NCBI RefSeq assembly: GCF_009817885.1
Contig: NZ_CP041764.1
Location: 4,588,001-4,652,000 of the forward strand
Reading direction: 5' to 3'
Length of the DNA stretch: 64,000 nucleotides
DNA from: Serratia rhizosphaerae
Lineage (GTDB): Bacteria; Pseudomonadota; Gammaproteobacteria; Enterobacterales; Enterobacteriaceae
Shown here: one piece after another, positions 59,439 through 64,000 of the stretch
How positions within the stretch are numbered: position 1 is the stretch's first letter
Layout of the letters: every line of letters begins with the position of its first letter
Made by a program: the position numbers and the translations under genes
Notes under the pieces: model-generated
Databases searched by the model: none
What the model was told of the DNA's origin: nothing
The model's input: the letters and a program-made list of their open reading frames with translations, nothing else

Positions 59439-60179
59439 ATGAATATCAGCATTATTGGCGCAGGCAGCATCGGCGCGACACTGGCGAGTAAACTTTCTGC
59501 CTGCGGCCATCACGTGAAGCTGGCAAACTCCAGGGGGCCGGCGACGATCGTTGATATCGCCCGCCAGGCCAACGCCGTGGCGGTGAGCCGGGAAGAGGCC
59601 GTCAGTGACGCCGAGGTGATTATCCTGGCCATCCCGTTTGCTAACCACACCGACGTCGCGACCTGGCTGAGTAACGCGCCAGCCGGCGTGACGATTATTG
59701 ATACCTCAAATTATTATCCGTTCCGCGATGGCGCTATCGCCGAGATTGAGCAGGGCAAGCCGGAGGGCGTTTGGGCCAGCGAGCAGCTCGGACGGCCTCT
59801 GATCAAAGCGTGGAATGCGGTGCTTGCCGCCACGCTGGCGGATAAAGGCTTGCCGGACGGCGCCGCTGAACGCATCGCGATTCCCGTGGCCGGAGATGAT
59901 GAAAACGCCAAATCCATTGCCATGGCATTGGTCAGTGACACGGGATTCGAGCCTGTCGATGCGGGCCAACTGGCAGAATCCTGGCGTCAGCAACCCGGCA
60001 CGCCTGCCTATTGTACGGAATTGTCTCCTGCCGAGCTAAAGGCGGCTCTGCAGCATGCGGATAAAGCCCGCGCAGCGAAAAACAGGGATGTGCTGCTGGA
60101 TGAGTTTATGTCTGCGGGCGAAACGCTGACCCACGATCGCATCGTGGCCCGCAACCGGGCGGTAACCGCTCCACGGTAG
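59439..60179 (+). CDS. F420-reductase-like NAD(P)-binding oxidoreductase
   Basis: 246 aa from the ATG at 59439 (GAGGAGA upstream; the open frame begins at 59328 inside marR). N-terminal Rossmann fold MNISIIGAGSIGATLASKLSACGHHVKLANSRG with a serine/arginine pair (NSRG) pointing to NADP. EVIILAIPFANHTDV and TIIDTSNYYPFRDG follow the NADP-dependent F420 reductase/NpdG and YrpG-like pattern. Enterobacteria lack F420, so the true partner is another reducible compound. It is likely a target of the MarR regulator upstream. Confidence 0.85.
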   Translation: MNISIIGAGSIGATLASKLSACGHHVKLANSRGPATIVDIARQANAVAVSREEAVSDAEVIILAIPFANHTDVATWLSNAPAGVTIIDTSNYYPFRDGAIAEIEQGKPEGVWASEQLGRPLIKAWNAVLAATLADKGLPDGAAERIAIPVAGDDENAKSIAMALVSDTGFEPVDAGQLAESWRQQPGTPAYCTELSPAELKAALQHADKARAAKNRDVLLDEFMSAGETLTHDRIVARNRAVTAPR

Positions 60180-60290
60180 AGGGGCGTTTGGCGACGGACA
60201 ATTCCCCCTGCCGGTCACAACGTAACAGCACGCCACAGGAATAATAGGGAAGCCCTGGGTCGAACACATTCGTGTAACCTTATCGCAAAC

Positions 60291-60301
60291 TGGTCACTTG
60301 T
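60291..60301. promoter_or_regulatory. Candidate TetR operator, upstream copy
   Basis: TGGTCACTTGT lies about 35 bases before the TetR start codon. The near-identical TGGTCACTAGT (10 of 11) recurs at 60971-60981 in front of the efflux operon. Two copies flanking one regulator gene suggest a shared binding element. Confidence 0.5.
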
Positions 60302-60335
60302 TGTCGCTCAGGGCGCATTACGCTAAGCTGGATAA

Positions 60336-60950
60336 ATGACTAAACATATCAATACAACCCCTGCGCGGGGCCCCGCGGACCACAGCGTCCGCGATCAGGT
60401 CGTGGACGCCGCCACCGAGCATTTCGGGCACTTTGGCTACGAAAAAACCACCGTGTCCGATCTCGCCAAAGCGATCGGTTTCTCCAAGGCGTATATCTAT
60501 AAGTTTTTCGATTCCAAGCAGGCGATCGGCGAGGTGATCTGCAGTAACCGGCTGGCGATGATCATGGAGATTGTCCATGCGGCCATCGCCGATGCGCCGA
60601 CGGCCGCCGAGAAGCTGAGACGCCTATTCAAAGCCCTGACGGAAGCCGGCAGCGACCTGTTTTTTCACGATCGCAAGCTTTATGACATCGCTGCGGTCGC
60701 TGCCCGTGACAGCTGGCCTTCAGCCGCGGCGCATGAGGAGCGTCTGCGGCAACTGATCGAGCAAATCATCCTTGAGGGCCGGCAGAACGGCGAGTTCGAG
60801 CGAAAAACGCCGTTGGATGAGGCGGCGCATGCGATATACCTGGTCATGCGGCCTTACATCAACCCGGTTCAGCTGCAGTACAACCTGGAAACGGCCTCAT
60901 CGGCTGCCGTATTGTTGTCATCATTGATACTGAGAAGCCTGTCGCCTTGA
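60336..60950 (+). CDS. TetR/AcrR-family repressor of the efflux operon
   Basis: A 204-aa regulator with the N-terminal helix-turn-helix VRDQVVDAATEHFGHFGYEKTTVSDLAKAIGFSKAYIYKFFDSKQAIGEVIC and a variable C-terminal ligand domain (AAEKLRRLFKALTEAGSDLFFHDRKLYDIAAVAARDSW). It is collinear with, and 74 bases upstream of, the RND adaptor gene. Repeated TGGTCACT sites occur before both genes, which supports repression of itself and the pump. The inducer is presumably a pump substrate. Confidence 0.9.
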   Translation: MTKHINTTPARGPADHSVRDQVVDAATEHFGHFGYEKTTVSDLAKAIGFSKAYIYKFFDSKQAIGEVICSNRLAMIMEIVHAAIADAPTAAEKLRRLFKALTEAGSDLFFHDRKLYDIAAVAARDSWPSAAAHEERLRQLIEQIILEGRQNGEFERKTPLDEAAHAIYLVMRPYINPVQLQYNLETASSAAVLLSSLILRSLSP

Positions 60951-60960
60951 TTGGTGACTA

Positions 60961-60989
60961 TTGACAATATTGGTCACTAGTCTGAGAAT
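60961..60989 (+). promoter_or_regulatory. Promoter of the RND efflux operon with embedded operator
   Basis: TTGACA (60961-60966) followed after 17 bases by GAGAAT (60984-60989) forms a -35/-10 pair with a strong -35 and weak -10. TGGTCACTAGT (60971-60981), shared with the TetR promoter, lies in the spacer, and an inverted GGTGAC occurs at 60953. This placement allows direct repression. Confidence 0.6.
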
Positions 60990-61024
60990 GCGGTTACTGT
61001 CCTGTTACCTCAATAAGGGAACCC

Positions 61025-62134
61025 ATGCTCAGGCTCAAACCTGTCTCTATTGCCATTTGTTCGTTGTCCTTTGCCCTGGCGGCATGCGGCGACACGTCGG
61101 GGAGCGATGATCCGCGCAATCAGCCCCCTCTGGTAAGAACGGCGGCGGTGGCCGCTGCCGTCGATGCTTCCCGCGCGTTCACCGGCGTTGTCGTTGCCCG
61201 GACTCAAAGCGATCTTGGCTTCCGGGTGTCAGGTAAAATCCTTGAGCGTCTTGTTGATACCGGCCAGAGCGTTGAGCGCGGGCAACCGTTGATGCGTCTC
61301 GATCCTGCCGATCTGAACCTACAGGCCAAGGCTCAGCAACAGGCGGTTGCTGCCGTACGGGCGCGCGCCAGACAGACGGCGGGTGATGAGGCGCGCTATC
61401 GCGGTTTGGTTGCTACCGGCGCCGTATCCGCCTCCGCCTACGCCCAAATAAAAGCCGCCGCGGACACGGCCCGGGCAGAGCTCAGCGCCGCCCAGGCGCA
61501 GGCTGACGTAGCGAAAAATGCGTCGGCATATACCGTATTGCTGGCCGATGCCGACGGCGTGGTCATGGATACGCTGGCTGAACCGGGGCAGGTTGTCAGT
61601 GCCGGGCAGCCGGTGGTCAGGCTCGCCAGAGCAGGGCAACGTGAGGCCAGCGTGCAGTTGCCCGAGACGCTGCGGCCGGCTATCGGCAGCGAGGCGCGGG
61701 CCTCACTATACGGAAACCATACTCAGGCAGTGGCGGCGAAACTGCGCCTGCTGTCCAATGCGGCCGACCCGGTGACCCGCACCTTCGAGGCGAGGTATGT
61801 GCTGGAAGGTGCGCTGGCGGGTGCGCCGCTGGGTTCAACCGTTACGCTGCAAATAGCGAAAGATAAAATAGCCCGCGATGTTATGCAGGTGCCTTTGGCC
61901 GCCCTCTACGATCCGGGTAAAGGTCCGGGGGTCTGGAGTATTTCAGGCAAGCCTGCCAGGGTGACGTGGCGGGCGGTTCAGGTGCTGAGTCTGGGGGACG
62001 ATGCGGCAAGCGTGAGCGGTAACCTCAAACCCGGCGATCGGGTGGTTGCTCTGGGCGCGCATCTGCTGCATGACGGCGAGACCGTCAGAATGGCTGAACA
62101 GGGCGATGCCCGCGTAGCCGGGAGCAAACCATGA
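61025..62134 (+). CDS. RND efflux periplasmic adaptor (membrane-fusion lipoprotein)
   Basis: A 369-aa membrane-fusion protein. A lipoprotein signal with lipobox LAAC puts the lipidated cysteine at residue 21. RTQSDLGFRVSGKILERLVDTGQSVERGQPLMRLDPADL is the first half of the lipoyl domain; an alpha hairpin follows (QAKAQQQAVAAVRARARQTAGDEARYRGLVATGAVSASAYAQIKAAADTARAELSAAQAQADVAK), then the second lipoyl half ADADGVVMDTLAEPGQVVSAGQPVVRLA and a beta-barrel. It overlaps the pump gene by 4 bp. An outer-membrane channel gene is not seen and may lie beyond the window or be TolC. Confidence 0.93.
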   Translation: MLRLKPVSIAICSLSFALAACGDTSGSDDPRNQPPLVRTAAVAAAVDASRAFTGVVVARTQSDLGFRVSGKILERLVDTGQSVERGQPLMRLDPADLNLQAKAQQQAVAAVRARARQTAGDEARYRGLVATGAVSASAYAQIKAAADTARAELSAAQAQADVAKNASAYTVLLADADGVVMDTLAEPGQVVSAGQPVVRLARAGQREASVQLPETLRPAIGSEARASLYGNHTQAVAAKLRLLSNAADPVTRTFEARYVLEGALAGAPLGSTVTLQIAKDKIARDVMQVPLAALYDPGKGPGVWSISGKPARVTWRAVQVLSLGDDAASVSGNLKPGDRVVALGAHLLHDGETVRMAEQGDARVAGSKP

Positions 62135-64000
62135 GTGACGGGCGTTTTAATCTTTCGGCGCTTGCCGTTCGCGAGCGTTCCATCACCTTATTCCTGATTA
62201 TTCTGATTACCGTGGCCGGGATCCTCGCGTTCTTTGGGCTGGGGCGTGCGGAGGATCCGCCGTTTACAGTCAAACAGATGACGATTATCTCCGCCTGGCC
62301 GGGAGCGACGGCGCAGGAAATGCAGGACCAGGTTGCCGAACCGCTGGAAAAGCGTCTGCAGGAGCTGAAGTGGTATGACCGCAGCGAAACCTACACCCGC
62401 CCCGGTATGGCCTTCACCATGCTGTCGCTGCAGGACAGCACGCCGCCTTCGCAGGTGCAGGAAGAGTTTTATCAGGCGCGCAAGAAAATTAATGATGAGG
62501 CAAAAAACCTGCCGGCCGGCGTCATCGGGCCGATGGTCAACGATGAATTTGCCGATGTCACCTTTGCGCTCTTCGCGCTGAAGGCGAAGGGGGGCCGCAG
62601 CGTTTGCTGGTGCGTGATGCTGAATCACTGCGCCAGCGGCTGTTGCACGTTCCGGGGGTTAAGAAGGTCAATATTATCGGCGAGCAGTCGGAGCGCATCT
62701 TTGTTTCCTTCTCCCATGACCGGTTGGCGACGCTGGGTATTTCTCCTCAGGATATTTTCTCGGCGCTGAACAGTCAGAACGTCCTGACGCCGGCAGGGTC
62801 GATTGATGCGCGCGGGCCGCAGGTCTTTATCCGTCTGGACGGCGCCTTCAACAAGCTGGATGCGATCCGCGCGACGCCCATCGTCGTACAGGGCAGAACC
62901 CTGCAGCTTTCAGACGTCGCAACCGTGGAACGGGGTTATGAAGATCCGGCGACTTTCCTGGTGCGCAATCAGGGGGAACCGGCGCTGCTGCTCGGCATCG
63001 TGATGCGCGAAGGCTGGAACGGACTGGAGCTGGGGAAGGCTCTGGATGCGGAAACGGCCAACATCAATGCGGATATGCCGCTGGGCATGGCGTTGACCAA
63101 GGTCACCGATCAGTCCGTCAACATTAGCTCAGCCGTCGATGAGTTCATGATCAAATTCTTTGTCGCACTGCTGGTGGTGATGGTGGTCTGCTTTATCAGT
63201 ATGGGGTGGCGCGTGGGGGTTGTCGTCGCCGCGGCGGTACCGCTGACGTTGGCGATCGTCTTTGTGGTGATGGAGGCGTCCGGCAAAAACTTCGACCGTA
63301 TCACGCTGGGCTCACTGATTCTGGCGCTGGGCCTGCTGGTCGATGACGCCATCATCGCCATCGAAATGATGGTGGTGAAAATGGAAGAGGGCTATGACCG
63401 CATCAAAGCCTCCGCCTATGCCTGGAGCCATACGGCGGCTCCGATGCTGGCGGGTACGCTGGTAACGGCCGTTGGCTTTATGCCCAACGGCTTTGCGCAG
63501 TCCACCGCCGGCGAGTATACCAGCAACATGTTCTGGATTGTGGGCATCGCCCTGATTGCATCCTGGGTGGTGGCGGTCGTATTTACGCCTTATCTGGGCG
63601 TGAAAATGCTGCCGAAAATCAAAACGGTGGCAGGGGGCCACGCGGCGATTTACGACACGCGTCATTACAACCGTTTTCGCCGGCTGCTGACCTGCGTCAT
63701 CGCGCGCAAATGGCTGGTGGCAGGCGCCGTGCTTGGCATATTTACCGCGGCCATTCTCGGCATGGGGCTGGTTAAAAAACAATTTTTCCCCACCTCCGAT
63801 CGCCCGGAAGTGTTGGTAGAGGTACAAATGCCTTATGGCACCTCAATAGCACAGACCCATGCCGCAACGGCGAAAATTGAAGACTGGTTGCATCAGCAGA
63901 AAGAAGCAAAAATTGTCACCGCTTACATTGGGCAGGGGTCGCCGCGTTTCTATCTGGCCATGGCGCCAGAATTGCCCGATCCATCATTTGCCAAAATTGT
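62131..64000 (+). CDS. RND efflux permease (frameshifted as sequenced; 3' end outside window)
   Basis: Inner-membrane proton-driven RND pump. Residues 1-155 (SALAVRERSITLFLIILITVAGILAFFGLGRAEDPPFTVKQM...FALFALKAKG) are in frame from 62131; from 62595 the protein continues in another frame (PQRLLVRDAESLRQRLLHVPGVKKVNIIGEQ...) to the window end. The switch is at the G6 tract 62589-62594 and disappears if one G is added. After it the gene is intact: TM4 has LGLLVDDAIIAIEMMVVK with the proton-relay aspartates, then the central TM segments and second periplasmic loop. It is coupled to the adaptor gene. The same kind of break occurs in dpgA. Confidence 0.88.

Noticed and set aside
62131..62769. A 212-aa stand-alone truncated RND protein.
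   Set aside because: After about residue 155 the sequence is Cys/Arg/Ser-rich out-of-frame translation, while the adjacent frame carries clear RND homology to the window end.
1..64000. CRISPR arrays, tRNA or rRNA genes and insertion sequences.
   Set aside because: No regularly spaced repeats, cloverleaf-like sequences or transposase frames were recognised.

Overview
This window is bacterial chromosomal DNA, G+C-rich and densely coding, most likely from a Serratia-like member of the Enterobacterales. The evidence is the mix of enteric families (GlpM, an STM2901/DUF1493 pair, Dcp, a CbpD-like chitin/cellulose-type LPMO, XdhABC with GuaD) and a dense landscape of small regulator-plus-enzyme units. 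I saw no rRNA, tRNA, CRISPR array, insertion sequence, integrase or phage structural gene. The first gene (guaD) and the last (an RND pump) run off the ends of the window.

Layout. 1-5.6 kb: purine catabolism, guaD-xdhA-xdhB-xdhC. 5.7-10.3 kb: exported Dcp dipeptidase, a secreted AA10 LPMO with an odd N-terminus, and an unknown two-gene pair. 10.3-13.8 kb: ArsR/SRPBCC pair, lone acyl carrier protein, LysR facing an Old-Yellow-Enzyme reductase. 13.8-18.9 kb: split transketolase, MFS transporter and SDR on the minus strand with a divergent LysR. 19.3-27.7 kb: the most notable region, a compact biosynthetic cluster on the plus strand behind an AT-rich upstream region: SET-type MFS exporter, ATP-grasp ligase, HpgT-type aminotransferase, then DpgA-DpgB-DpgC-DpgD. 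These last five are the full known route from malonyl-CoA to the non-proteinogenic amino acid 3,5-dihydroxyphenylglycine (Dpg). No NRPS is present; an ATP-grasp ligase takes its place, suggesting a small Dpg-containing peptide that is exported. dpgA is interrupted by a one-base frameshift in a G6 tract.

27.7-33.2 kb: AcoR-like sigma-54 activator, a clear -24/-12 promoter, and an inositol/sugar operon (MFS, IolG-like dehydrogenase, TIM-barrel isomerase). 33.3-38.9 kb: organosulfur operon resembling the Bacillus ytm/cmo system (two LLM flavin monooxygenases, GNAT, complete amino-acid-type ABC importer). 38.9-49.5 kb: LysR, SDR, orphan ADP-ribosyltransferase-fold protein, AraC, DUF2000, orphan MetQ, two alpha/beta hydrolases, MerR with a 22-bp perfect palindrome, GrpB, GAPDH paralogue and a GlxA-type regulator. 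49.7-54.6 kb: a second sugar module (LacI, MFS, TIM barrel, Gfo/Idh/MocA). 54.6-60.3 kb: small exported proteins, SDR/AraC, GlpM, STM2901-DUF1493, MarR and an F420-reductase-like protein. 60.3-64 kb: TetR and an RND efflux adaptor plus pump.

Two genes, dpgA and the RND pump, are frameshifted in the same way: each reads correctly only if a G6 tract were G7. That shared signature points to homopolymer under-calling in the assembly, with slippage or true mutation as alternatives.
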